From Armatimonadota bacterium (GTDB lineage: Bacteria > Armatimonadota > JAAZEB01), in assembly GCA_012512505.1 (NCBI GenBank), contig JAAZEB010000090.1, positions 1 through 37,903 of the forward strand: DNA of 37,903 nucleotides, written 5' to 3'. The notes under the pieces were generated by a model that was not told the origin of the DNA, ran no database searches, and was given only the letters and a program-made list of their open reading frames with translations. The position numbers and the translations under genes were made by a program. Shown here in pieces: positions 1 through 8,502 of this stretch (position 1 is its first letter; each line of letters begins with the position of its first letter).

Positions 1-301
1 CCGAATCGGTGATCGCCGTCTCCACCCGGATGCGAGCACCCTTGCGGAAGCGGCCGTTGACGAAGTCCGCCGGGTCCACCGCGGTTACCACCGGCGTGGA
101 GACCGAGGGGGTCGCGGCGAGGACGGCGACCACCAGGCCGCCAAGGAGAACGAGGGCCAAGCCGATCAGCAGACGTCGGTTCACCCGCCCGGAGCGGGCA
201 CCCCAGGGCCAGCGCGGTGGCCCCCCCAGGGCCCTCCGCCGCGCCCGCGCCGCGCGGCTGTTACCGCTCACGCTTCGTCGAATGATGTGGCTGCCGTCCA
301 T
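1..301 (-). CDS. N-terminal part of a membrane-anchored protein, possibly CcmE/OB-fold-like (runs off the window edge)
   Basis: The reading frame is open from an ATG at 301 to the window edge (100 codons). AAAGGGGA lies seven bases before the ATG. The first ~39 residues are Arg/Gly/Pro-rich. A single hydrophobic helix follows (LLIGLALVLLGGLVVAVLA, about residues 43-61), then an exported-looking stretch with VDPADFVNGRFRKGARIRVE. An internal GTG at 184 would give a shorter protein starting right before the membrane helix. One N-terminal anchor followed by a 'NG...G.RIRVE' strand recalls the cytochrome c maturation chaperone CcmE (heme-binding OB-fold on a membrane tether), but the diagnostic C-terminal part lies outside the window, so the family is only a suggestion. 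Coding status is supported by the ribosome-binding site, the anchor and the absence of stops. Confidence 0.6.
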   Translation of the reverse strand, partial: MDGSHIIRRSVSGNSRAARARRRALGGPPRWPWGARSGRVNRRLLIGLALVLLGGLVVAVLAATPSVSTPVVTAVDPADFVNGRFRKGARIRVETAITDS

Positions 302-790
302 GTACCCATCCCCTTTGTCCTGGCTCCAGGGGAGCCGTGGCTGCTGATCGGACTCGATGAAGGAGTAGACCAGTACCCCAACCGGGGGAGGAGCAACAGT
401 ACAGACGAGCTAACCTGGGCCACGAAGCCCCTCCGGACAGGCGTCCGCAGGGGCTGGTCCGCCACATCACACCTACCACCATCGTGGGCCAGATAAAAAA
501 TGACTGCCGCATGCCTCCATCCGGAGCGCTCGTGGATTGCTGTGCGCTCCGTCAACCCGGTCTCGATGAAAGGAAACCCACTCGGGCCAGGGGGCCCGCT
601 TCCACACTCACAGATACATCCGGAGGGCATGTGCCGCCCGCGCCTGCCGCGTGGAGGCGGCACGCCGGCGGCTCACTCTGCGCCCGATGCGGTTTGGCCG
701 AGCAACAGGCAGGCAGAGTCCCCCCTCGTTATTTAGACTGCCAGCCCGTTCCGTTTGTTCCACTCCCGGCAGCCGGGCATTCAGCAGTGC

Positions 791-902
791 CGATCACCCC
801 TTCAGCGCCTGGCGGAAACCCAAGCGTCTGCTCTTACGCTCTGGTCTTCGCCAGTTCGCGCCAGGCACGGCCTCTTCCTGCCAACGGTGAGGACGTTTTT
901 TT
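791..902. other. Candidate structured RNA element
   Basis: GCCTGGCG (807-814) pairs perfectly with CGCCAGGC (859-866). Enclosed are AGCGT (823-827)/ACGCT (836-840) and CTGG (841-844)/CCAG (851-854), giving a three-way-junction fold. TCACC near 794 can pair with GGTGA near 886 outside it. A run of seven T follows at 896-902 on the plus strand. Read on the minus strand, the hairpin loops are purine-rich, as in many functional RNAs, so the sense strand is uncertain. No known family was recognised. Confidence 0.3.
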
Positions 903-1211
903 CGCGCGCTCCCCGGCGGGGGCTCCCCCAGGCCCGAGTCAACCGCGGCGGGGGAGCGCCCGCCCGCGTTGCTGGGCCACGTGGGTTTCACTATTCGGCT
1001 AGGGCGCCGGTGGTTCCTTCCGGCGATCTCCCCCTTGCTGTCCGCCCGCTGCCGGCGGCCGCCCGCTGGTCATTGGCAGCGTTCGTGCGCTGAGGAGTTT
1101 GGTTCTGCCGCCTGCAGCACGCATAGTCGCTCGCTGTAGCGGGTAAAATAGTGGTTGTTCGCGGCGCGCGGGGCCGCTTCGCGGTGGGGAAATAGAGAAA
1201 AGCTCAGGAAT

Positions 1212-1226
1212 GGGGCACTTTGCCCC
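1212..1226 (-). terminator. Hairpin downstream of tRNA-Lys
   Basis: GGGGCA and TGCCCC form a perfect 6-bp stem with a 3-nt loop about 50 bases beyond the tRNA 3' end. On the minus strand it is followed by a T-rich tract (CATTCCTGAGCTTTTCTC). The stem is short and the T-run delayed, so it is a plausible rather than certain intrinsic terminator. Confidence 0.4.
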
Positions 1227-1274
1227 TGCTTTCAGGGCCGTGCGCGGAGGCGAGAAGGCGGTGGAGGGAAGGAA

Positions 1275-1350
1275 TGGTGAGCCGTGAAGGATTCGAACCT
1301 TCGACCCTCTCCTTAAAAGGGAGATGCTCTGCCAACTGAGCTAACGGCTC
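1275..1350 (-). tRNA. tRNA-Lys (anticodon TTT), CCA encoded
   Basis: A full cloverleaf is visible on the minus strand: acceptor GAGCCGT with ACGGCTC, D-arm GCTC/GAGC with AGTTGGCA loop, anticodon stem TCTCC/GGAGA with loop CTTTTAA (anticodon TTT), variable GGGTC, and T-arm GAAGG-TTCGAAT-CCTTC. The discriminator A is followed by a genomically encoded CCA at 1277-1275. The gene stands alone, with its own promoter upstream and a hairpin downstream. A GNRA-like hairpin (CCGGCC-GAGA-GGCCGG on the plus strand) sits just 5' of the mature end. Confidence 0.97.
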
Positions 1351-1412
1351 ACCACGCCGGCCGAGAGGCCGGTCATTGCCATGGGCAGCAGGCTCGCGCC
1401 CATCGCCTCTTC

Positions 1413-1441
1413 AGTATAGCAGAATTCGGGCTTCGGCGCAA
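1413..1441 (-). promoter_or_regulatory. Sigma70-type promoter of tRNA-Lys
   Basis: On the minus strand TTGCGC (1441-1436) and TATACT (1418-1413) are separated by exactly 17 bases. Transcription should start near 1406, leaving a ~55-nt leader before the mature tRNA. Confidence 0.75.
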
Positions 1442-1548
1442 CGGTTGTTGCGCGCCGTGGTGACCGGCTTGAGGCGCGCCGGCCCGGGGGGCGCGGCGGG
1501 AGGGCCAACCCGCGGGGCTTTGCCGGGTGTGGGGCGGGAGGGGCATTG

Positions 1549-3297
1549 ATGAGAACCCTGGTGCATGTAACTCATGAGGCGGTGGTCAAGGTTGGGGGTA
1601 TCGGCGCGGTGCTCCACGGCCTCTTTACCTCGCGCGCCTACGCGCAGGCGGTCGAGCGGTCGCTCCTGATCGCGCCGCTGTGGAGCGAGGATCCCCCGGA
1701 AACGGTGCTCTCGTCCACCGGCACCGTCCTCTACTCCTCGGTGCACGGCATCGACCCGGGCGACTACGGCAGCCGCCTACGCCCGGTAGAAGAGCAAACC
1801 GGCACCCGGTTTGTCTACGGCCGCCGCCGCTTCACCGACCCCCTCTCCGGGATCACGCTCGACCCCGAGGTGCTCCTGGTCGATGTCCGGCGCATCCGAC
1901 CGGAGCCGCTGGCGACGCTGAAGTACAACATGTTCCGCCGCTTCGGCATCGAGTCGTACCGCTGGGATGCTTCCTGGGAATACGAGCAGTATGTGCGGCT
2001 GGCGGTGGGGGGCTACGCGGCGCTGCCCGCCCTGGGCATCGGCCGTACCGGGGAGCCGGCCGCCATTTTGGCGCACGAGTTCATGGGCCTGCCCCTGGCT
2101 TACGCCGCCATCATCGACGGCAACCCGGCGTTCAAGACGTTCCTTTATGCCCACGAGGTGCCGACGCTGCGCCGCATCGTGGAGGGCAACCCGGGGCACG
2201 ACACGATGGTCTACCCCCTCCTTGCCCGCGCCCTCACCGCCAACCGTTACGCCGACGAGCTGTTCGACCAGCAGGTCGCCTTCTTCAAGCATCCGCTCGT
2301 GCGCGCCGCCGTGAACCTGGACGGCATCCTCTGCGTCGGCGAGCAGCTCGTTGACGAGCTGAACTTCCTGGGCCCCGAGATGGCCCGCGCCCGGAAGCAC
2401 GTCGTCTACAACGGGCTTCCCTTCTCTCCTTGCGATGCCGCCCAGAAAGAGCGCAGCCGCAAGCTGGTTCTCGATTACATCGAGCGCCTGCTGGGCCACC
2501 GCCCGGACTACGTCTTTACCCACGTCGGCCGCTTCGTCCTCTCCAAGGCGTACTGGCGTGACCTGAAGGTGCTGTGGCACATCGACCAGGGGCTGCGCCA
2601 GCGGGGGAAGACGGCGGTGATGATCCTGCTGACCACCGAGCGCGGCGGGCCACAGCCGTGGGAGACGATCCGCCAGTTGGAGCTGGGCCACTCCTGGCCG
2701 GTGGTACACCGGGAGGGCGGCGCCGACCTCACCCCGGGCGAGGCGGGGCTTTACCAGCACATCCAGAAGCTGAACATGTGTGCCCGCAACACGCGGGTGA
2801 TCTTCGTCAACCAGTTCGGCTTCGAGCGGGACGTGCTGGGCGAGGCAGCACCTAAGGAGATGACCTGGCTGGACCTGCGCATCGCCTCCGACCTGGAGTT
2901 GGGCATGTCGATCTACGAGCCGTTTGGCATCGCCCCGCTGGAGCCCCTCTCCTTTGGCGGCCTCTGCCTCATCTCGAACGTCTGCGGCAGCGCCGGCTTT
3001 GCCCTGCGCGCCGCCGGCGAGGCCGACCCGGAGACGGTGATCGTCGGCGACTTCACCGCTCTGCCGGGCGGTCCGCACACCCTGGAGACGCTGCGCGCCG
3101 TGGGGGCCGCCGAGCGCGACGCCGTGGAGGAGCAAGTGGGCCGCCAGTGCGCCGCCGAGGTGGTGCGCCGCCTGCCCGAAAATGACAAGGAGCGCCTGGA
3201 GTTGATGGCGAAAGGCTCCGCACTGGCGTCACGAATGTCCTGGGACGTGGTGGTGGAGGACTACCTGCTCCCGGCGCTGCGCGGCGCCACACGCTAA
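1549..3297 (+). CDS. Glycogen/starch-synthase-like retaining glycosyltransferase
   Basis: This 582-residue protein probably transfers glucose from a nucleotide-sugar to a growing alpha-1,4-glucan in the cytoplasm. It begins with a beta strand and a KVGGIGAVLHGL loop (K14-V-G-G), the sugar-nucleotide-binding motif of GT5/GT3 glycogen synthases. HEFMGLP and YAHEVPTLRRIVEG follow in the N-terminal Rossmann half. The C-terminal half carries IYEPFGIAPLEPLSFGG, an E-x7-E motif (E457/E465) as in GT3/GT4/GT5 enzymes. HEFMG and YEPFG resemble GT3 (eukaryote-type) synthases more than classical GlgA, so subfamily and exact donor are uncertain. Start: ATG at 1549 after GGGAGGGG; a TTG one codon earlier is possible. 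First gene of the alpha-glucan island; a hairpin follows its stop. Confidence 0.85.
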   Translation: MRTLVHVTHEAVVKVGGIGAVLHGLFTSRAYAQAVERSLLIAPLWSEDPPETVLSSTGTVLYSSVHGIDPGDYGSRLRPVEEQTGTRFVYGRRRFTDPLSGITLDPEVLLVDVRRIRPEPLATLKYNMFRRFGIESYRWDASWEYEQYVRLAVGGYAALPALGIGRTGEPAAILAHEFMGLPLAYAAIIDGNPAFKTFLYAHEVPTLRRIVEGNPGHDTMVYPLLARALTANRYADELFDQQVAFFKHPLVRAAVNLDGILCVGEQLVDELNFLGPEMARARKHVVYNGLPFSPCDAAQKERSRKLVLDYIERLLGHRPDYVFTHVGRFVLSKAYWRDLKVLWHIDQGLRQRGKTAVMILLTTERGGPQPWETIRQLELGHSWPVVHREGGADLTPGEAGLYQHIQKLNMCARNTRVIFVNQFGFERDVLGEAAPKEMTWLDLRIASDLELGMSIYEPFGIAPLEPLSFGGLCLISNVCGSAGFALRAAGEADPETVIVGDFTALPGGPHTLETLRAVGAAERDAVEEQVGRQCAAEVVRRLPENDKERLELMAKGSALASRMSWDVVVEDYLLPALRGATR

Positions 3298-3344
3298 CCC
3301 GAGGGGTTCCGCCGCCCGGGCAGCCCTTAGGGGCCGCCTGGACG

Positions 3345-3392
3345 AAGGGGACAAGCCGGCTTCCGAGCGCCCGTCAAGGGGCTTGTCCCTTT
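3345..3392 (+). terminator. Hairpin after the glycogen-synthase-like gene
   Basis: GGGACAAGCC (3348-3357) pairs with GGCTTGTCCC (3380-3389); flanking A/T and G/T pairs extend the stem to about 13 bp. The loop is 22 nt, and the 3' arm ends in TTTC. It lies between the stop of the transferase and the debranching gene, so it may terminate or attenuate transcription. Confidence 0.5.
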
Positions 3393-3445
3393 CATCTGGG
3401 GTGTCTTCCGCGACGCCCGGCGAGCCGCTCCTGGGGAGGGAAGCG

Positions 3446-5575
3446 ATGGCAGCCTCAGAAGCGATGCCCGGCCAGGGGAAGCCGCCAGTTCCGCAAGCTG
3501 CACCGGTGGCCGCGGAGGGGGGCACGGCGCTCATTCGCCTGGAGCCGCTCGATGACGACACGGCGCTGGACCGCGAGTGGCTCTGCACCAACGGGCTGGG
3601 GGCCTACGCGATGGGTTCGCTGGCCGGCGCCAACACCCGCCGCTACCACGGCCTGCTGGTCGCCGCCCTGGCGCCGCCGCTGGGCCGCACCGTGCTGTGC
3701 GCCAAGCTCGACGAGACGTTCGACCGGGGCGACGGCCCCGTGGCGTTGGGCGCCAACGAGTTCCGCGACGGCAGCCGCAACCCCTGGGGTGTCTCGCACC
3801 TGCAGTCGTTCCGCCTGGAGGGCGCCCGTCCCACCTGGCGCTACGCCGTGCCCGGCGGCGCCCTGGAGAAGTCGATCTGGATGGCGCACGCCCGCTCGAC
3901 TACCTGCGTGCGCTACCTGACCACCGGCACCGGCGGCCGCCTCCGCCTCGCCGTTTTCGCCACCTATCGGGACTACCATCACGAGACGCGCGGTGCCCCG
4001 GAGTGGCGCTTCGACGTGCGCCCGATCCCCACCGGCGCCACGATCACCGCCTTCCCCGGGGCACACCCGTGGCGGATCATCGGCCCCCCGGGCGCCATCT
4101 TCGTCACCGCCGGCGACTGGTGGTGGCGCTTCCTCCACCGCCGCGAGCGCGAGCGCGGCCTCGATTGCGAGGAGGACCTCTTCCTTGCCGGGTACCTGCA
4201 CTTCCCCCTCTCCGCCGGCCGGCCGGCGGTGGTGCTGATCAGCAGCGAGCCGCCCGGCCAGGAGTTGGGCGATATCGCCCCGGCCCGGGCCTGGCAGCAG
4301 CAGCAGCAGCGCGAGCGCCACCTGCTTCGCCTCGCCCATGCCGATGCCCACACCGACCCGGTGCGCGCCCAACTTGTCCTGGCGGCCGACCAGTTTCTGG
4401 TGCGGCGGGGGAACGCCCCCGTTGGTGAGGCCGGCACGATCCTGGCCGGTTACCCCTGGTTCAGCGACTGGGGGCGCGACACGATGATCGCCTTGCCCGG
4501 CCTGACCCTGGCCACCGGCAGACACGCCGAAGCCCGGCGCATCCTGGCAACCTACGCCCGCTACCTCGACCAGGGGATGCTGCCCAACCGCTTCCCCGAC
4601 CACAACGAGTCGCCCGAGTACAACACCGCCGATGCCACCCTCTGGTACTTCCAGGCGCTGGCCGCCTACAGCGCCGCCACCGGCGACGACACCCTCATCG
4701 CCGAGCTGTTCACCGCGCTGGACGAGGTGATCGCCTGGCACCTCTGCGGCACCCGCTACGGGATCGGCGTCGATGCCGACGACGGGCTGCTGCGCGCCGG
4801 CGAGGAGGGCACCCAGCTCACCTGGATGGATGCCAAGGTAGGCGACTGGGTGGTAACCCCCCGGCAGGGCAAGCCGGTGGAGATCAACGCCTTGTGGATC
4901 AACGCCCTGGGCCATATGGACGCCTGGGCACAACGCCTGGGTAGACCGGCCAGACCCCGCGGCACCTACACCCAGACCTACGCCGACCTGGCCGCGCGGG
5001 CCCGCCGCAGCTTCGCCGCCCGCTTCTGGTACGCCGGCGGCGGCTACCTCTACGACGTGATCGACGGCCCGGACGGCGCCCCAGACCCGTCGCTACGGCC
5101 CAACCAGCTTCTGGCTATCTCCCTCCCCCACTCTGCCCTCGACCGGACGCGTGCCCGCAGCGTGCTGGAGCTGATCCAGCGCCACCTGCTGGTGCCCACC
5201 GGCCTACGAACGCTCGCCCCGAGCGCCGCTGGCTACCAGGGAGAGTATGGGGGCGATCCCTGGCGCCGCGATGGCGCCTACCATCAGGGCACGGTGTGGC
5301 CCTGGCTGCTGGGCGCCTACGTCGATGCCCGGCGCCGGGTGGGACTGCGCGCCGGCGAGGTGCAAACGCTCTGCCGCCCGCTCATCCTCCACCTGGGCGA
5401 AGCCGGCGTCGGCAGCATCAGCGAGGTGTTCTGCGGCGATCCGCCGCATCGGCCGGGCGGGTGCCCCGCCCAGGCCTGGAGCGTCGCCGAGCTGCTGCGC
5501 GTGCTCAGCGAAAATCCTCCTTTACATCTTTCCCCCATCTGCTATAATAAGGGCACGGTGACAGCCGACGCCTGA
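3446..5575 (+). CDS. Amylo-alpha-1,6-glucosidase (glycogen debranching enzyme family, GDE)
   Basis: The product (709 aa) belongs to the archaeal/bacterial debranching family with an N-terminal beta domain and a C-terminal (alpha/alpha)6 catalytic barrel; it hydrolyses alpha-1,6 branch points of glycogen. The N-terminal domain starts with WLCTNGLGAYAMGSLAGANT and RRYHGLLVAAL. Barrel signatures are PWFSDWGRDTMIALPGL (D341 region), FPDHNESPEYNTADATLW, LTWMDAKVGDWVVTPRQGKP and YHQGTVWPWLLGAY, containing the conserved acidic residues. ATG 3446 was chosen because GGGGAGGG precedes it; the frame extends upstream to a TTG at 3383 without a ribosome-binding site. The last ~20 codons contain a strong promoter, and the tail (ICYNKGTVTADA) looks like a by-product of that promoter rather than conserved protein. 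Confidence 0.92.
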   Translation: MAASEAMPGQGKPPVPQAAPVAAEGGTALIRLEPLDDDTALDREWLCTNGLGAYAMGSLAGANTRRYHGLLVAALAPPLGRTVLCAKLDETFDRGDGPVALGANEFRDGSRNPWGVSHLQSFRLEGARPTWRYAVPGGALEKSIWMAHARSTTCVRYLTTGTGGRLRLAVFATYRDYHHETRGAPEWRFDVRPIPTGATITAFPGAHPWRIIGPPGAIFVTAGDWWWRFLHRRERERGLDCEEDLFLAGYLHFPLSAGRPAVVLISSEPPGQELGDIAPARAWQQQQQRERHLLRLAHADAHTDPVRAQLVLAADQFLVRRGNAPVGEAGTILAGYPWFSDWGRDTMIALPGLTLATGRHAEARRILATYARYLDQGMLPNRFPDHNESPEYNTADATLWYFQALAAYSAATGDDTLIAELFTALDEVIAWHLCGTRYGIGVDADDGLLRAGEEGTQLTWMDAKVGDWVVTPRQGKPVEINALWINALGHMDAWAQRLGRPARPRGTYTQTYADLAARARRSFAARFWYAGGGYLYDVIDGPDGAPDPSLRPNQLLAISLPHSALDRTRARSVLELIQRHLLVPTGLRTLAPSAAGYQGEYGGDPWRRDGAYHQGTVWPWLLGAYVDARRRVGLRAGEVQTLCRPLILHLGEAGVGSISEVFCGDPPHRPGGCPAQAWSVAELLRVLSENPPLHLSPICYNKGTVTADA
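5521..5548 (+). promoter_or_regulatory. Promoter inside the 3' end of the debranching gene
   Basis: TTTACA (5521-5526) and a perfect TATAAT (5543-5548) are 16 bases apart. The site lies in an A/T-rich patch that contrasts with the surrounding GC-rich coding sequence. Predicted transcription start is about 5555, some 375 nt before the next start codon. Confidence 0.75.
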
Positions 5576-5929
5576 TCCCCGGGCCCGCGGACCCCGCGGC
5601 TCGTGATGGCGCCGGCACAATGGTGAGTTCAACGCACGCTGGCGTCGCCGCGCGGGGAGCACCCGACCACGCCCTCAACGCTCGGAACCGGGTTGCTCCC
5701 TTTGTTAGTCGTGGCTCTGCCCGACTGCCAGCGGGTTCCCATATGTCCGCTTGCCGACACGTTCGGAAGCCAGCAGGCGGCCGCGGTACCTACCGCGGCC
5801 CGTGCTGGCCTCCGGGCGCCGCCTCGGATTTCGCACGTGGGTTGCCTGGCGCCCCTCGCCCACGCGGAGGGGCCGTTCGGGCCCGGCCTCCCAGGCGCGG
5901 GCCCGCGCCAACGGGGGAAGGAGCGAATC
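5555..5929 (+). other. Long structured 5' leader of the nucleotidyltransferase gene
   Basis: No convincing ORF is present between the stop of the debranching gene and the ATG at 5930. The leader is rich in pairing segments: GCCAGCA (5769-5775) with TGCTGGC (5803-5809) around a perfect 10-bp stem GGCCGCGGTA/TACCGCGGCC (5779-5800); GCCCCTC/GAGGGGC; and GGGCCCG/CGGGCCC immediately before the ribosome-binding site GGGGGAAGGAG. It could be an untranslated regulatory leader or contain a small RNA. No known riboswitch core was recognised. Confidence 0.45.
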
Positions 5930-8437
5930 ATGAAGGCGGTCGTCATGGCTGGGGGGGAAGGGAGCCGGCTGCGCCCGCTCACTTGCAACCGCCCCAAGCC
6001 GCTGGTCCCCATCGCCAACAAGCCGATCATGCAGCACATCCTCGAGCTGCTGGTGCGCTGCGGCTTCACCGAGGTAGTTGCCACGCTGCACTATCTCGCC
6101 GACCAGATTGAGACCTACTTCGGCGACGGCAGCGAGTACGGCGTGCGCATGCGCTACACCGTGGAGGAGACCCCCCTCGGCACCGCCGGCAGCGTCAAAC
6201 AGGCGGAACAGTGGCTCTCCGATGGGACCTTCCTCATCGCCTCCGGCGATGCCCTCACCGACTTTGACCTCAGCAAGGCCGTGGAGTTCCACAAGCGCCA
6301 CGGCGCCATGGCCACCATCGTCCTCTACCGCGTTGAAAGCCCCCTCGAATACGGCGTCGTCATCACCGACCACGACTCCCACTACATCCGCCGCTTCCTG
6401 GAAAAGCCGGATTGGACCCAGGTGTTCAGCGACACCATCAACACCGGCATCTACATCCTGGAGCCGGAAGTGCTAGAGTACATGGAGCCCGGCAAGGCCT
6501 ACGACTGGAGCAAGGACATCTTTCCCCTGCTGCTCCGGCAATGCAAGCCACTGCTAGGCTACCTCGCCGACGGCTATTGGTGCGACGTGGGCAACCTACA
6601 AGCCTACCGCCAGGCCCACTACGACGCCCTGCGCGGCAAGGTGAAGCTGAACATCGCCGGCGACCGCACCGATGATCGGGTGTGGATCCACCCGACCGCC
6701 CGCATCGAGCCCGGGGCCCGGATCAACGGGCCGGCGGTGATCGGCAGCCACGCCACCATCCGCCATGACGCGGTCATCGAGGAGTTCAGCATCCTCGGCG
6801 ACTCCTGCATTATCGAGCGCGAAGCCGAAGTGCACGGCAGCATCCTCTGGAACGGCGCTTACGTCGGCGACCGCGTGAACATGAGCGGCGCCATCATCGG
6901 CCGCAACTGCAGCATCGACCGCCGCAGCGTCCTCGAAGAGGGCGTGGTCATCGGCGACGGCAGCCACCTGCAGCGCGGCAGTATCGTGCGCGCCCACGTC
7001 AAGATCTGGCCGGACAAGATGGTGGAAGCCGGCGCCCGCGTGACCGAGACGCTGGTGTGGGGCCCCCGCTGGTCGCGCACCCTCTTCTCCGAGGGGGGCG
7101 TGAGCGGCCTGGCCAACATTGAGATGACGCCGGACTTCGCTACCAAGCTGGCCGCCGCCTACGGCTCTTACCTGGGTAAAGGAGCGGCGGTGATCATCAG
7201 CCGTGACGGCCACCCGGCTAGCCGGATGATCAAGCGCGCGCTCACCGCTGGTCTGATGTCCGCCGGCCTGCATGTTCAGGACTTGCGCTCTCTCCCTGTT
7301 CCCGTCAGCCGCTTCTTGCTGGGGGAATCGGCCGCCCGTGGCGGCGTTCACGTGCGGATCTCGCCGCACGACCCCCGCATGATCACCGTGGAGATGTGCA
7401 ATACTCGGGGCGCCATCCTCGATAAAGACGCCCAGCGCAAGATCGAGAACGTCTTCTTCCGCGAGGACTTCCTGCGCGCCGACTTCCTCGGCGTGGGCTC
7501 GCTGGAGTACGTGCCGTGGACGGTGGAACGCTACACCGAGCGCCTTGCCGCCCTGGTCCACCAGAAAGCGTGCCAGGAGGCACGCTTCCGCGTGATGCTC
7601 GACTGCGCCTACGGCAGCGCCAGCGCCGTGCTGCCTACCGCGCTCGGCACCCTCGGGTGCGACCTGGTCACCCTCAACGGCTTCACCCGCCCATTGGAGG
7701 AACCCCGCACCATCGAGGAGAAGGAGCGCAGCCTCCTCGAACTGAGCAGCCTGGTGAAAACGGTCGAAGCGGAGATGGGCCTGCTGGTCCACAACGATGG
7801 CGAGACGCTGCACGTCACCGACCATACTGGCCGCCCGATCTCCGATTCGATGCTCCTCTCGGTGATGTGCTTGTTGGCATTCGCCAGCGGCGACGCCCGC
7901 ACGGTGGCGGTGCCGATCTCCGCGCCGTCGGTGATCGAGCAGATCGCCGAGGGCTACGGCGGCCGCGTGGTGCGCACCAAGAGCGACCCGGCGGCGCTGA
8001 TGGGGCTGGCGGTGGCCGAGAAGGAGAGCATCGCCCTGATCGGCGACACCGAGGGGCGCTTCATCTTCCCCCGCTTCCACGCCGCCTTCGATGCCATGGT
8101 GGCCTGCGCCAAGCTGGTGGAGTACCTGGCGCGCGTCGGCCGACGGCGCCTGGCCGACCTGGTGGCCCTGGTGCCGCGCTACCATCTCCGCCGGGCTCAG
8201 GTGAACTGCCCGTGGGAGAAGAAGGGCGAGATCATGCGCCTGCTGACCGAGGAGGCGGAGAAGGGTCGCGCCGACTTCACCGAGGGCGTGAAGGTGCTCA
8301 CCGAGCGCGGGTGGGTGCTGGTCACCCCCGACGCCTTCGAGCCGACGTTCCACCTCTTCGCGGAGGCTGGCTCGGCCGAGCACGCCACCGAGTTGATCGT
8401 GCAGTTCCGCGAGAAGATCGAGACCCTGTGTAGCTGA
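5930..8437 (+). CDS. Mannose-1-phosphate guanylyltransferase-like nucleotidyltransferase fused to a degenerate phosphomannomutase domain
   Basis: This 835-residue protein has an N-terminal sugar-1-phosphate nucleotidyltransferase domain (~1-235) with the signature [20 protein letters not shown], a left-handed beta-helix of hexapeptide repeats (~250-370, e.g. [16 protein letters not shown]), and a C-terminal phosphohexomutase-like domain (~385-835). It should make an NDP-sugar (GDP-mannose or a glucose nucleotide) for polymer synthesis. The mutase half appears inactive: the phosphoserine loop TASHNP is replaced by RISPHDP around S478, and the metal loop DGDGDR by GDTEGR at 705-710. The same architecture with a degenerate mutase is known in cyanobacterial Mpg-type proteins. 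ATG 5930 was chosen over upstream in-frame codons because GGGGGAAGGAG precedes it and the domain starts directly (MKAVVMAGG). Confidence 0.88.
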   Translation: MKAVVMAGGEGSRLRPLTCNRPKPLVPIANKPIMQHILELLVRCGFTEVVATLHYLADQIETYFGDGSEYGVRMRYTVEETPLGTAGSVKQAEQWLSDGTFLIASGDALTDFDLSKAVEFHKRHGAMATIVLYRVESPLEYGVVITDHDSHYIRRFLEKPDWTQVFSDTINTGIYILEPEVLEYMEPGKAYDWSKDIFPLLLRQCKPLLGYLADGYWCDVGNLQAYRQAHYDALRGKVKLNIAGDRTDDRVWIHPTARIEPGARINGPAVIGSHATIRHDAVIEEFSILGDSCIIEREAEVHGSILWNGAYVGDRVNMSGAIIGRNCSIDRRSVLEEGVVIGDGSHLQRGSIVRAHVKIWPDKMVEAGARVTETLVWGPRWSRTLFSEGGVSGLANIEMTPDFATKLAAAYGSYLGKGAAVIISRDGHPASRMIKRALTAGLMSAGLHVQDLRSLPVPVSRFLLGESAARGGVHVRISPHDPRMITVEMCNTRGAILDKDAQRKIENVFFREDFLRADFLGVGSLEYVPWTVERYTERLAALVHQKACQEARFRVMLDCAYGSASAVLPTALGTLGCDLVTLNGFTRPLEEPRTIEEKERSLLELSSLVKTVEAEMGLLVHNDGETLHVTDHTGRPISDSMLLSVMCLLAFASGDARTVAVPISAPSVIEQIAEGYGGRVVRTKSDPAALMGLAVAEKESIALIGDTEGRFIFPRFHAAFDAMVACAKLVEYLARVGRRRLADLVALVPRYHLRRAQVNCPWEKKGEIMRLLTEEAEKGRADFTEGVKVLTERGWVLVTPDAFEPTFHLFAEAGSAEHATELIVQFREKIETLCS

Positions 8438-8446
8438 GACGTGTCC

Positions 8447-8479
8447 GGCGCGCCAGGTTGGTACCCCGCCTGGCGCGCC
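8447..8479 (+). other. Perfect 11-bp intergenic hairpin
   Basis: GGCGCGCCAGG (8447-8457) pairs with CCTGGCGCGCC (8469-8479) around an 11-nt loop, in the 65-base gap between two co-directional genes. There is no T-run, and the next ribosome-binding site (GGAAGGAG) follows closely, so mRNA processing, stability or attenuation is more likely than termination. Confidence 0.55.
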
Positions 8480-8502
8480 CGATACGGAAGGAGAAAGCGG
8501 TA

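Larger units (their letters stand above)
302..1277. other. Gene-free interval with palindromes, upstream of the edge gene and downstream of tRNA-Lys
   Basis: No reading frame here looks like a protein; the open frames are Pro/Arg/Ala-rich, without recognisable motifs or ribosome-binding sites. Visible structure: a 12-bp stem with one mismatch (427-438 with 443-454); CGGAGCGC/GCGCTCCG near 524-553; nested stems at 807-866; GCGCTCCCC/GGGGAGCGC around 906-958; an A6 run near 495-501; and a T7 run at 896-902. I could not match it to RNase P RNA, tmRNA, SRP RNA or a common riboswitch by their conserved cores. Confidence 0.5.

Noticed and set aside
484-1002. 172-codon open frame in the gap before tRNA-Lys
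   Set aside because: Its composition is Pro/Arg/Ala/Ser shadow-like, it has no ribosome-binding site, and it overlaps the structured elements.
1777-3135. Long antisense open frame opposite the glycogen-synthase-like gene; similar ones at 3455-4933, 6596-8383 and 34999-37419
   Set aside because: High-GC codon bias creates long shadow frames. These lack ribosome-binding sites and recognisable motifs, while the opposite strand encodes clear families.
5679-5730. tRNA-like sequence on the minus strand (GTCGGGCAGAGC ... GGTTCCGAGC at near-tRNA spacing)
   Set aside because: Acceptor, anticodon and T stems do not pair. At most it is a decayed tRNA fragment within the leader.
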